Below, piece by piece: positions 52,788-61,870 of a DNA stretch of 64,000 nucleotides (positions are counted from its first letter, which is position 1; each line of letters starts with the position of its first letter). The translations under genes were made by a program, and so were the position numbers. The stretch is from Xylanibacter oryzae DSM 17970 (GTDB lineage Bacteria > Bacteroidota > Bacteroidia > Bacteroidales > Bacteroidaceae). Under the pieces are notes generated by a model. It had not been told where the DNA came from. It did not search any database and saw only the letters and a list, made by a program, of their open reading frames with translations. The stretch spans positions 1,700,703 through 1,764,702 of the forward strand of contig NZ_KK073873.1 in assembly GCF_000585355.1 (NCBI RefSeq). The letters run 5' to 3'.

Positions 52788-55700
52788 TTTACTACCATTT
52801 TATAAGCTACCGGCATCACTGTGAGTATGAACAACATTGTGACCATTGTGCCATAGCAGATTACAGCTCCCATTGGCGCCCACATATAACTGCCACTGAT
52901 AACCATTGGAACTACGCCCATTGAGGCTGCTGCAGATGTAAGGAATATAGGGCGCATACGTCTGAGTGCGGCATAATAGATTGCATCGGCTGTAGTGAGA
53001 TGCTCTTTCTGTTGGATTTCGTGTGCGTAATCAAAAAGTATTATCCCATTACGCACCAGAATGCCCATAAGACTGACTATGCCAAGCACACTAGTTATAC
53101 TGAAGTTTACACCTTGAATTATAAGACCTACCGCCGCGCCAAAAACACATAACGACAGACATGACATCATAAGCAGGGAGATGCCAATACGCTTGAAATG
53201 CCATAACAGTATAAAGAAGATGATCACCACGGATGTAATCAAGGCCATTATTATGCCGGGCATCTGATCACCGTCTCCGGCATAACGTCCTCCGTATGAA
53301 AGACTTACCCAGGCTGGCAAATGTACGTTCTCAAGTTTTTTGATAAGATGCTCGGTGGTTGTTATCACATTGTTTTCACCGGCAACCTCTGACGATACTG
53401 TTAGGCAACGCAAACCGCCGCGATGGGTAATCTGTCCATATTCCAACTTGCTCTTAATGCCGGCCATCTGTCTTAGGGGTGCATTGCCAAAGCCATAATG
53501 TACGGGTATAAGTTCGTTTTTTACATCATTGACAGTAGCACTGTCTGAACGTTGTGACTTCAGCACTACATCTATGCCATAGTCGCCCTCCCAGAGTGTA
53601 GAGACCTTTAATCCACTGCTATAACGCATCATCATAGTCTGTTCGAGTGCCGCATTGGTCAGATCCAACATATGCATCTGCTGATCATCCGGTTGGATAT
53701 GTAGCGAGTGTAATGGTTCTTCAAAGCCTGTACGTACCAGTTGTAATTCAGGCATCTTACGCATTCGCGCGGCAATAATGTCGGCTGCCTTAGAAAGAGA
53801 ATCAAGATTATCGCCTTTGAGTCGCACTTCTACCGGGTGTGCATCATCATTGAATGTAAGTTTTACGATGCGGATATTAGCATCCGGGAAATAGCCTGCA
53901 TACTTGGCCTTGTACTTATCCACGAGTGTCTCTGTCATCTTATTGTCGGTGGTGTTGACGATAAACTGTGCGAAATTGCTACCACCCAACTGTGGTGCGT
54001 AATCTATATGAAAGCGGGGCGATGATGTACCAACAAACGAAGTAATTGAAACCACGCCACTATCACGGCGCATCATATTACTGACGCTGTCTGATATGGC
54101 AGCTGTGCGACTAAGAGCTGTACCTGTGGGCAGACAGATCTCTACAGCAAGCTGATTACGCTCTGCATCGGGCATCAACTGTTGCGGCACTTCAGACAGC
54201 ATCACACAACCAACCACGACGCTTAACACCGCCGAACTTATTGTAATGACAGGATGGCGGAAACACTGGTCGAGTAATAACTTATATTTAGCCTGCAACC
54301 ACTCTAAAACTGAAAATTTATTTTTACGGTCGCTCTTGTTTATCAACGAAAGTTTTTCGGGTTTGATAAAATAATACTGGAATATAGGTACTACCAATTG
54401 GGCTACATACATAGATATGAAAAGTATGATGGTGATACCCCACGGAAAACTCTCAAAGAATTCAGTCAGTCCGCCGTTCATAAATATTATAAGAGGGAAG
54501 AAAGTAATGCTGATAGACAGTGTGGCCGAGAGGATGGACTTAAAGAAATGCCGTGCGCTCTCTACCGCAGCATGCCAGCGGGACATGCCCGAAATAAGCA
54601 GTTCGATATAATTGTCTATTATCACTATCGAGTCGTCAACAATCATGCCAAGTGTGACTATCAATGCCGCCAGAGTCACAGTGTTGAGTTCTATACCAAA
54701 AGCATATAATGCGCCTAGGGATATGGCAATTGTAACCGGAATAGTGGCAGATGCGACAAGGGCCACACGTAGAGGCATAAGCAACAGCACTACTGCGATG
54801 ACAGCAACTACGGCTATGAGCAGTTCTTCAAAGAATGAATAGATGCTATCTTCCACCACTTTGCTCTGATCGGTGATTTTCTCTATCTTTACATCTTTAG
54901 GTAATACCTTTTTAATTGTAGACAGTTTCTCATTCACCTCCTCGCCCATCGATGTAATATCCGAACCTTTCTTCATCTCTATACTCAGAAGAAGAGTCTT
55001 TGTACCATTATAAGTTATATACGAATCGGGTTGTGGATAACTCTTTTTTACATCGGCAACATCCATCAGTCTTACAGACGAATGGGTTACAGGATTGTTG
55101 ATAATCTGTACATTCTTCAGTTCAGATACCTTCTGCATTCGAAGGTCTACATAGAGTGGATACTCGGTAGAGCCGTCTTTAATGCGGCCCAAACCTGATA
55201 CGAACCCTTTCTTCATGAGTGCGTCGGCTACCTGTTCGGTGGTCAAACCGTAGTGAGAGAGTCTGTCGTTATCCACAGTTACACTTATCTGCTCTTTCTG
55301 CATGCCGTAAACCTGCACCCGACCAATATAATCGATTGTACGCAGACTATCCTCTAGCTGTTTCATGTAGTCATTCAGTTGACGGTAAGTCTTGCCCTTG
55401 CTCTCCATGGCAATAAGCATGGCGGATGTCTCGCCAAAATCATCTATAACCTCTGTACCTACAACACCCTGAGGCAACTGCCGGCCATATGCATCCAAAC
55501 CATGGCGGAACTTACTCCAAAAGGCATCTTTGTCTTTGACATCATCATTCAGCTCCACCTGGATAATGCTTACACCATCGCGACTTGTGGATATCGTATT
55601 TTTACGTTTCACTTCGTTATACGAGAATATATAATTCTCAAGAGGTTTGGTAACCTGTTGCTCAACATCCTCTGATGTTGCACCCGGATATGAAGCAATA

Positions 55701-55846
55701 ACCAAGCCCTGGCGGATGGTGAAATTAGGGAACTCATTCTTTTTCATATTATCTAGTCCACAGATACCCAGTGCCATAAGGCAACTAACAATCAGTATCA
55801 CAATCTTGTGATAACGCATAGCCCATTCTTGCATCGTTTTTTTCAT
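52784..55846 (-). CDS. RND efflux pump inner-membrane transporter
   Basis: A 1020-residue RND permease with 12 membrane helices and two large periplasmic loops. Motifs: SYPGATSEDVEQQVTKPLEN (N-terminal signature), VTLGMIVDDSIVIIDNYIEL (helix 4 with the proton-relay aspartates), LMGILVRNGIILFDYAHEIQ (helix 10-11). It is AcrB/MdtB-like, probably exporting organic compounds; Cus-type metal export is less likely because no Met triads are seen. Centre gene of the HlyD-RND-TolC operon; 14 bp after the HlyD stop. Confidence 0.96.
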   Translation of the reverse strand: MKKTMQEWAMRYHKIVILIVSCLMALGICGLDNMKKNEFPNFTIRQGLVIASYPGATSEDVEQQVTKPLENYIFSYNEVKRKNTISTSRDGVSIIQVELNDDVKDKDAFWSKFRHGLDAYGRQLPQGVVGTEVIDDFGETSAMLIAMESKGKTYRQLNDYMKQLEDSLRTIDYIGRVQVYGMQKEQISVTVDNDRLSHYGLTTEQVADALMKKGFVSGLGRIKDGSTEYPLYVDLRMQKVSELKNVQIINNPVTHSSVRLMDVADVKKSYPQPDSYITYNGTKTLLLSIEMKKGSDITSMGEEVNEKLSTIKKVLPKDVKIEKITDQSKVVEDSIYSFFEELLIAVVAVIAVVLLLMPLRVALVASATIPVTIAISLGALYAFGIELNTVTLAALIVTLGMIVDDSIVIIDNYIELLISGMSRWHAAVESARHFFKSILSATLSISITFFPLIIFMNGGLTEFFESFPWGITIILFISMYVAQLVVPIFQYYFIKPEKLSLINKSDRKNKFSVLEWLQAKYKLLLDQCFRHPVITISSAVLSVVVGCVMLSEVPQQLMPDAERNQLAVEICLPTGTALSRTAAISDSVSNMMRRDSGVVSITSFVGTSSPRFHIDYAPQLGGSNFAQFIVNTTDNKMTETLVDKYKAKYAGYFPDANIRIVKLTFNDDAHPVEVRLKGDNLDSLSKAADIIAARMRKMPELQLVRTGFEEPLHSLHIQPDDQQMHMLDLTNAALEQTMMMRYSSGLKVSTLWEGDYGIDVVLKSQRSDSATVNDVKNELIPVHYGFGNAPLRQMAGIKSKLEYGQITHRGGLRCLTVSSEVAGENNVITTTEHLIKKLENVHLPAWVSLSYGGRYAGDGDQMPGIIMALITSVVIIFFILLWHFKRIGISLLMMSCLSLCVFGAAVGLIIQGVNFSITSVLGIVSLMGILVRNGIILFDYAHEIQQKEHLTTADAIYYAALRRMRPIFLTSAAASMGVVPMVISGSYMWAPMGAVICYGTMVTMLFILTVMPVAYKMVVK

Positions 55847-55860
55847 AATAGCGACCTTTC

Positions 55861-56883
55861 TTACTTGATAATTGTTACCTTCGAACCTTCACTTACTTTC
55901 TGCATTCCTTCTACGATAAGCTCTTCGCCTGCCGACAATCCGCCAGTAACAACGATGCCCTTTTCATTTTCATCGCATATCATGATACCTCTACGCCTGG
56001 CCTCGCCATTCTTCACTATCCATACATAATATCTATTGTCGTTGTCCATCTGAGCTGACTTAAAAGGAATGGTAATACCTGTATTATGCGATGCGCCTAC
56101 ATACACCTTACATATCATACCCGGCAGTAGTTTATGACCCGGATTATTAATGGTGATACTTACAGGATATGAGTGTGAAAGAATATCAGCCTCAACACCA
56201 ATCTGAGAAATACGACCCGAAAATACTTGGCCTGACAATACATCAACCTGTAACTTTACCAACTTGCCAACTTTCATGTAAGCCATTTCTTTTTCGGACA
56301 CGGATATACTAATTTTCACATGATCTATCTTCACAAGTTTCGCTATACTCATACCCGGAGCAGCATTCAACCCCGCCTCGCCTGTCTTCTCTGATATATA
56401 ACCTGCAAAGGGAGCCTTGATGCGACAATCTCTTATCATCTTGCCGGCAATAGCCTCTTGCGACTTTGCCTCGCGCAGTTTGCTCTGAGCATCGACCAAC
56501 TGCACTGCAGGTACGCTGTTTGTAGCTTTCAACTGCATCAGTCTGTTGTAGTAGTCCCGAGCCTGTAATGTCTGTGTATGCGCCGCCTGCCATTGATAAT
56601 ATGCCTGCGAGGCATTTGATACAGCAATAAGCTGTCCTCTTTTCACCTCTTGTCCCTCGTCTACAGCCATTCGCTCAATAGTGCCGCCATTGACGAAACT
56701 CAAAGCTACTCCATTTTCCTCTTTTACTGTCCCTGAATAGAACTGAGAATTGTTATCCACAAAATCTCCTACTGTCTCAACCTTTACCCTTACAGGCGTT
56801 TCGCCATTGTTATTGTTCTGATTTTTGCATGAGTTCAAGACAAGTAACATAAAAAGTAATACTACATTGAATTTTGTTTTCAT
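55861..56883 (-). CDS. HlyD/AcrA-type membrane fusion lipoprotein
   Basis: A 340-residue periplasmic adaptor with a lipobox (LLFMLLVLNSCKN). Order: beta-barrel/lipoyl half (GGTIERMAVDEGQEVKRGQL), helical hairpin (about 100-150), lipoyl second half (RIKAPFAGYISEKTGEAGLN), and C-terminal barrel (GKLVKLQVDVLSGQVFSGRI). It joins the RND pump with the TolC duct. First gene of the operon; promoter box 25 bp upstream; divergent AraC gene beyond it. Confidence 0.95.
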   Translation of the reverse strand: MKTKFNVVLLFMLLVLNSCKNQNNNNGETPVRVKVETVGDFVDNNSQFYSGTVKEENGVALSFVNGGTIERMAVDEGQEVKRGQLIAVSNASQAYYQWQAAHTQTLQARDYYNRLMQLKATNSVPAVQLVDAQSKLREAKSQEAIAGKMIRDCRIKAPFAGYISEKTGEAGLNAAPGMSIAKLVKIDHVKISISVSEKEMAYMKVGKLVKLQVDVLSGQVFSGRISQIGVEADILSHSYPVSITINNPGHKLLPGMICKVYVGASHNTGITIPFKSAQMDNDNRYYVWIVKNGEARRRGIMICDENEKGIVVTGGLSAGEELIVEGMQKVSEGSKVTIIK

Positions 56884-56907
56884 AAATTTCCTTTTTTATT
56901 TCGGCTG

Positions 56908-56915
56908 CAAAAATA
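56908..56915 (-). promoter_or_regulatory. Putative -7 box of the efflux operon
   Basis: The minus strand reads TATTTTTG, in the 194-bp gap shared with the divergent AraC gene; a likely site of regulation by that protein. Confidence 0.45.
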
Positions 56916-57077
56916 GAGCAAACAAGACACTATTTAGTGTTCTAAAATATTCTTTAATTGTGCAAATAGTGCAATAGATAAAGAAAATATCATAATAAAA
57001 CAGTAAAAGGAGAAAACAAGACAGTGATAATTACAAAAAAAATATTTACTTTGCAAAGTAATCAACAAAGTAAAGGT

Positions 57078-57977
57078 ATGAATAAAATAACTTTCGGAAG
57101 AGTACAACAAGAAGACGGACTGCAATACAACGATGATGGTATCATATTGATAGACAATATTACACAGACATCACTGGCCGATTACGAGGATATCAATCTC
57201 GAATTCAATGTCTTTGTATACTGCGAAGAAGGCCGACTTCAGCTTACACTTAATGATAAGGTGTATCTCTTAAAATCACAAGACTACATATTATGTCAGG
57301 CGGGGCATCACATTAAAGACTATATGATGAGTCAGGATGTGAAATTCAAAATATTGGTTTTTGCCACTGCTGTAATAGACAGTTCACTATTTCTAAAAGA
57401 TGCGATATGGAATATCTCTGGATTTCTGGATAAATCGCCAAAACGGCATCTATCAGATAAAGAATGTGAGATAATAGAACATTATTATGAGTTGACTAAA
57501 TTTCACCTCAACAAAGAAGGCAATCAACAATATAATAACGATATAATAAGATTACTTTTCCAAGCCATTGTAATGGAGTTTTTCAAGATGACTGACGATA
57601 ATATAAAGATGTCTGAACTACCCAATGTGACTGCAGACAAAACTCAGAATGGAGTATTATTCCGTCGTTTCATCGAGTTGCTTTCTGCCAATGATGGTAA
57701 GATCAGGACAGTACAAAAGGCCGGTGATATGCTGAATGTATCTCCCAAATATCTATCTAAAGTAATAAGTAAGGCGGGGGGAAAGACGGCTATGCAGTAT
57801 ATTCACGATTATACTATCGAGGCTATCATATATCGGTTGAAGTATACAGACATGTCTATCAAGGATATTGTAGTGGATATGGACTTCCCCAACATATCAT
57901 TTTTCGGTAGGTTTGTAAAGTCAATATTAGGAATGTCGCCACGTGAATACAGGGCAAGACTAAAAAAGAAGAAATAG
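57078..57977 (+). CDS. AraC-family transcriptional regulator
   Basis: A 299-residue regulator. Start 57078 (MNKITFGRVQQEDG) is chosen over the longer frame at 57024, which would translate a TTACTTTGC promoter-like box. N-terminal cupin-like sensing half (FNVFVYCEEGRLQLTLNDKV); C-terminal AraC double helix-turn-helix (RTVQKAGDMLNVSPKYLSKV; DIVVDMDFPNISFFGRFVKS, then ILGMSPREYR). Divergent from the efflux operon, which it probably controls. A C-terminal KKKK tail is present. Confidence 0.93.
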   Translation: MNKITFGRVQQEDGLQYNDDGIILIDNITQTSLADYEDINLEFNVFVYCEEGRLQLTLNDKVYLLKSQDYILCQAGHHIKDYMMSQDVKFKILVFATAVIDSSLFLKDAIWNISGFLDKSPKRHLSDKECEIIEHYYELTKFHLNKEGNQQYNNDIIRLLFQAIVMEFFKMTDDNIKMSELPNVTADKTQNGVLFRRFIELLSANDGKIRTVQKAGDMLNVSPKYLSKVISKAGGKTAMQYIHDYTIEAIIYRLKYTDMSIKDIVVDMDFPNISFFGRFVKSILGMSPREYRARLKKKK

Positions 57978-58030
57978 AAGTTATCACATAATGTTTGCTG
58001 TACTGCGAAAACTGGGAGACAGAGGGAGAA

Positions 58031-58159
58031 ATGTCTCAAAAGTATCAGTCTCAAAGGTTTTTATTAGTATTACATTAGATTCAATGTATAACTGCTGCGG
58101 TTCAGTTCAAAGCCAGCTTATTTAGGGAAGTGATACGAAGCGACGGATGACAAGCAAGG
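58031..58159 (+). repeat. Composite repeat: GTCTC motif plus REP-like copy D
   Basis: ATGTCTCAAAAGTATCAGTC then TCAAAGG at 58031-58056, and 63 bp on the degraded REP-like core (TTTAGGGAAGTGATACGAAG, then CGACGGATGACAAGCAAGG). Same order as at 44398-44532. Confidence 0.55.
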
Positions 58160-58171
58160 AATTAAGAATGT

Positions 58172-58220
58172 ATTTTCAAAACCGGATAAGCTCTTAATAG
58201 AACATACCGGATTTGAAAAT
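58172..58220 (-). terminator. Hairpin after the GH3 gene
   Basis: ATTTTCAAAnCCGG / CCGGnTTTGAAAAT stem with an approximately 20-nt loop, 12 bp past the GH3 stop. No strong T-run follows. Confidence 0.55.
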
Positions 58221-58231
58221 AACAAAATATA

Positions 58232-60559
58232 TTAGTCTCTATTGGGGTTTGACCATTGATAAGTAGCATCACAAGTAATTGGAACAGTCTGATCGCCAAT
58301 CTGAAGACGGAAATCGCCCTGTTCAAGAACCCATTTGCCATCATAACCGACAAATGCAAGATCGCTTGCCTTTAATGGAATTGTTACGGTTTTTGTTTCG
58401 CCCGGCAGCAATTCCACTTTATCAAAGCCGCGAAGCCTACGGCCGTCAGGAGTCATGCTGGCTATAATATCACTGCTATAAAGAAGCACGCTTTCCTTTC
58501 CTGACATTTTACCTTTATTTGTAACATCTACTGATACATTTATAACATCACCATTCTTAAAATGACTTTTATCAGTATGCATGTTACTATATGAATATGT
58601 AGTATAACTCTTGCCATAACCAAAGCCCCATTGCTGAGTGATCTTAGCATCATAATCATAAGCACCATTCATAGTACCCACTTCCTGACTCTTTTTAAAG
58701 TCATAATTTGCAAGCGAATTTATCTCGCTTGGATAGGTATAGGGTAACTTGCCACTGAAGTTAGATTCTGCCGAAATCAGACTTACCAAAGCATCTGCGC
58801 CATAGTTGCCCGGAAGGAATATATCAACTACTCCATCTGCCAAAGGCACTATATCTGAAATGATACGTGGTCTGCCTTCATTAAGCACCAACAGAATTGG
58901 TTTGCCGGTAACAGCAAGTGCCTTAACTAAGTCTCTTTGATTTTTTGATAGTGTCAGGTCTGTAAGATTACCGGGGGTTTCTGTGTACGAATTTTCACCT
59001 ATGCAGGCTACAATCACATCTGCATCTGCGGCAGCTTTTACGGCACTATCTATGTCAGGCGTATTTTCTTCATAATACTTTCCGCCTTCATTATATGTTA
59101 CACCTTGTTGCAGAATAACATTCTGTTTACCATACTTATTACAGAAGGCTTCATATATAGTATTATACTGTTGGGCAAATTGATCTGTAAGATTGCCCTG
59201 CCATGTATAGCTCCATCCACCATCAAGACAACGCATCTGATTGGCATTAGGACCGGTAAGCAGAATTTTCTTGCCTGTAGATAATGGCAGTACATTTTTT
59301 TCATTCTTAAGCAGTACGATACTCTCTGTAGCACCGTCGAAAGCTAGTTTTGCAAATTCCTTGCCACCAAATTTGGGATAGTCTTTTAATTTATGGGTAG
59401 GATTGTCGAAAAGTCCAAGACGATATTTCATTCTTAATACTCGTCTTACGGCATCGTCTATTCTGCTCATAGGCACCTTACCTTCTACTACCAACTCTTT
59501 GAGGAGATCGCACGCATCAGGATTATAAGGTTCCATTATCATATCTATGCCTGCATTGACAGCAATTCGAAGAGCGTCTTTCTTATCCTTTGCCACCATC
59601 TCGCGCTGCCATAAGTTATTTACGTCAGCCCAGTCTGTAACAAGCACACCATCCCAGCCAGTCTCATCCTTCAACCATGTGGTAAGAAGTTCATGATTGG
59701 CATGTACTGGCAGTCCGTTTACTGATGCTGAATTTACCATAACAGACAACGCGCCATTTTCCAAACCCGTTAGAAAAGGAGCGAAAAACTTCTCGCGAAG
59801 GTCGGCCGGAGAGATATATGCCGGTGTACGGTCTTTGCCTGTCCATGGCACACTGTAACCCAAATAATGCTTTAACGAAACAGCAATATGCCTTTGGTCT
59901 ATATTATTTGGATTTTCGCCCTGAAAACCTAATACCATATTCTTGCACATTTCCGAGTTAAGATAACAATCTTCTCCGAAATTCTCCCATATACGCGGCC
60001 AACGTGGATCGCGCCCCAAATCTACCGTAGGACTATAGCTCCATGGCACACTCACTGCACGTGCCTCGTAGGCTGTGGCTTCTGCGCATCTGCGTGCTAT
60101 ATCTCTATTGAATGTAGCCGCTACATTGATGTTCTGCGGAAATAAAGTGCCACCCTGAGTATAAGTAGAGCCATGATTTTGATCTAATCCATAGATACAT
60201 GGAATACCGATTTGCTTCAACGAATGTTTCTGAATGATTGCCAGATATTGTTCCCATTGTTTTGCTGTAGGTGCTACTGTATTTGGAGCATTAAGTATAG
60301 ACCCTATCTTATAGCGGTTGAACAGAGAGTCCATACGCTGTTCGTTGATTTGGAATACACCATTTTTGTTACTACCGAAAAGATCAAGTACCAGTTCTGT
60401 CATCTGACCTATTTTTTCTTCTAGTGTCATTTTGCCTAATTGGTTCTCAACCTTTGCTTCAAGTTTAGCATCTTTCGCTATTACAGGAACGGTTGCCTGT
60501 ACTTTACAGGCAGCCGTTGCTATTGTTATAAATAAGAATATACTTTTTTTGATTAACAT
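58232..60559 (-). CDS. bglX: GH3 beta-glucosidase (BglX-like), exported
   Basis: A 775-residue family 3 glycoside hydrolase. The signal has a possible lipobox (TIATAACKVQA), so it may be a lipoprotein. The (alpha/beta)8 domain holds YGLDQNHGSTYTQGGTLFPQ and the nucleophile Asp in GVLVTDWADVNNL (about residue 310). The second domain (SIVLLKNEKNVLPLSTGKKI) and the C-terminal fibronectin-III-like domain follow. It releases beta-linked glucose from oligosaccharides. Last gene of the SusC-SusD-SGBP-GH3 operon, 18 bp after the SGBP stop; consistent with a beta-glucan utilisation locus. Confidence 0.93.
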   Translation of the reverse strand: MLIKKSIFLFITIATAACKVQATVPVIAKDAKLEAKVENQLGKMTLEEKIGQMTELVLDLFGSNKNGVFQINEQRMDSLFNRYKIGSILNAPNTVAPTAKQWEQYLAIIQKHSLKQIGIPCIYGLDQNHGSTYTQGGTLFPQNINVAATFNRDIARRCAEATAYEARAVSVPWSYSPTVDLGRDPRWPRIWENFGEDCYLNSEMCKNMVLGFQGENPNNIDQRHIAVSLKHYLGYSVPWTGKDRTPAYISPADLREKFFAPFLTGLENGALSVMVNSASVNGLPVHANHELLTTWLKDETGWDGVLVTDWADVNNLWQREMVAKDKKDALRIAVNAGIDMIMEPYNPDACDLLKELVVEGKVPMSRIDDAVRRVLRMKYRLGLFDNPTHKLKDYPKFGGKEFAKLAFDGATESIVLLKNEKNVLPLSTGKKILLTGPNANQMRCLDGGWSYTWQGNLTDQFAQQYNTIYEAFCNKYGKQNVILQQGVTYNEGGKYYEENTPDIDSAVKAAADADVIVACIGENSYTETPGNLTDLTLSKNQRDLVKALAVTGKPILLVLNEGRPRIISDIVPLADGVVDIFLPGNYGADALVSLISAESNFSGKLPYTYPSEINSLANYDFKKSQEVGTMNGAYDYDAKITQQWGFGYGKSYTTYSYSNMHTDKSHFKNGDVINVSVDVTNKGKMSGKESVLLYSSDIIASMTPDGRRLRGFDKVELLPGETKTVTIPLKASDLAFVGYDGKWVLEQGDFRLQIGDQTVPITCDATYQWSNPNRD

Positions 60560-60577
60560 AATATCTTATTAGAATAA

Positions 60578-61834
60578 TTACTGTACCGAAACTCTATCTA
60601 CATAGTAGCCAGAACCTACGCATAAGAATCCGCTCTGTTGTTGAATCATATCCAGAACAGCCTGTGTAAGAACTACTTCTTTTACTCCATCTGAAGACAT
60701 TTCAAATTGTGATGTTCCAGGTAAGTCACCCCACCAACCTGAATCAGTGCCCATCTTATGGTATGCTGCATCAGGGGCTATTGAATATGAGATACGTAGA
60801 ATAGATCCGGCCTTTATTTTGGCAAATACATCTTGTCCTATCAGGTTAAATGTCTTGTGAGGATCACCATCAGGCAAATCCCATGATACATAATGATGCC
60901 CTTGCCATAGTGTTATCTCAGAAGAGATTGTCAGTGTCTGTTGTGCGGAAATGCCATTGCTGCCATAGAACTGAACAGGAGTTCCACCTTTAGTCTTTCC
61001 TGTTATTGTATAGTCACCATCTGTTAACGATGGGCAAAGGAAGGTAAGAGATGTTGCCGACTGACTAGTAAACGTTGTTATAGTCTGATCGCCTATTGTG
61101 AGTGATACTATGTTATCAAGATTGATACCACTTATAGTACAATCCATTCCTGCATTAGCACGCGAAGCTCCTGAAGTAATGAGCGCTGCCTTACTTACTT
61201 TTACAGTATTTGCGCCATACTGATTATTGTCATTACCTACTAATATTACGCGATAATCACCTTCAGTCAGATCTGCAGGTACACTATATTCAATATAATT
61301 ACCTTTATCATTAGGTACATAATTAATATCTGTTATTACCTTACCACCAATGGCAATACTTTTTACCTTATTCAGGTTATTACCCAAAAGTCGGGCTGTT
61401 GTTCCGGGAGCGATAATTCTTTCGTATCCTACTTGAGCACTATATGGATCACCATCTAGAGGATTTACTTGTACAAGACCTTCGCGTGAGGTTGACTTCC
61501 CTGCTGTAGTAGAAACTATCACTTTAAGATTATAGGTACCTGCCAACAGAGTAGTGTCTATCGTTGTTCCTGTTTGCACTTTCACACTATCAAGCAACCA
61601 GTCTTCTGTAGTATAATCTGCAGGAGTAACTGTCAACTTGATATTAAGTTTACCATCACGATTGATGTTGGAGATAACAGGCAATGCACCGTTTACCCGA
61701 TCGGGGAATATAGGATCGAGTATTCTCGGGTCATCATTGACGGTAGCCGTTGAGAAGGGATCCTGATCACTACATGCCGTGAAAGTAAAACTCATCGCCA
61801 TGATTGCCAACAGCATAAAATATATTTTTTTCAT
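60578..61834 (-). CDS. IPT/TIG-domain surface glycan-binding lipoprotein
   Basis: A 418-residue lipoprotein with lipobox MSFTFTACSDQD. At least two IPT/TIG-like domains follow (IIAPGTTARLLGNNLNKVKS; SRANAGMDCTISGINLDNIV), then a C-terminal carbohydrate-binding-like domain with aromatic residues (TLWQGHHYVSWDLPDGDPH; SGWWGDLPG). This is the build of the SGBP-B proteins that sit after SusD in xyloglucan and mixed-linkage beta-glucan loci. It lies between SusD (3) and GH3. The binding sugar is not readable. Confidence 0.85.
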   Translation of the reverse strand: MKKIYFMLLAIMAMSFTFTACSDQDPFSTATVNDDPRILDPIFPDRVNGALPVISNINRDGKLNIKLTVTPADYTTEDWLLDSVKVQTGTTIDTTLLAGTYNLKVIVSTTAGKSTSREGLVQVNPLDGDPYSAQVGYERIIAPGTTARLLGNNLNKVKSIAIGGKVITDINYVPNDKGNYIEYSVPADLTEGDYRVILVGNDNNQYGANTVKVSKAALITSGASRANAGMDCTISGINLDNIVSLTIGDQTITTFTSQSATSLTFLCPSLTDGDYTITGKTKGGTPVQFYGSNGISAQQTLTISSEITLWQGHHYVSWDLPDGDPHKTFNLIGQDVFAKIKAGSILRISYSIAPDAAYHKMGTDSGWWGDLPGTSQFEMSSDGVKEVVLTQAVLDMIQQQSGFLCVGSGYYVDRVSVQ

Positions 61835-61870
61835 ATTGATTGCTATTAAATTTTAATTGTTAATTCGTAA

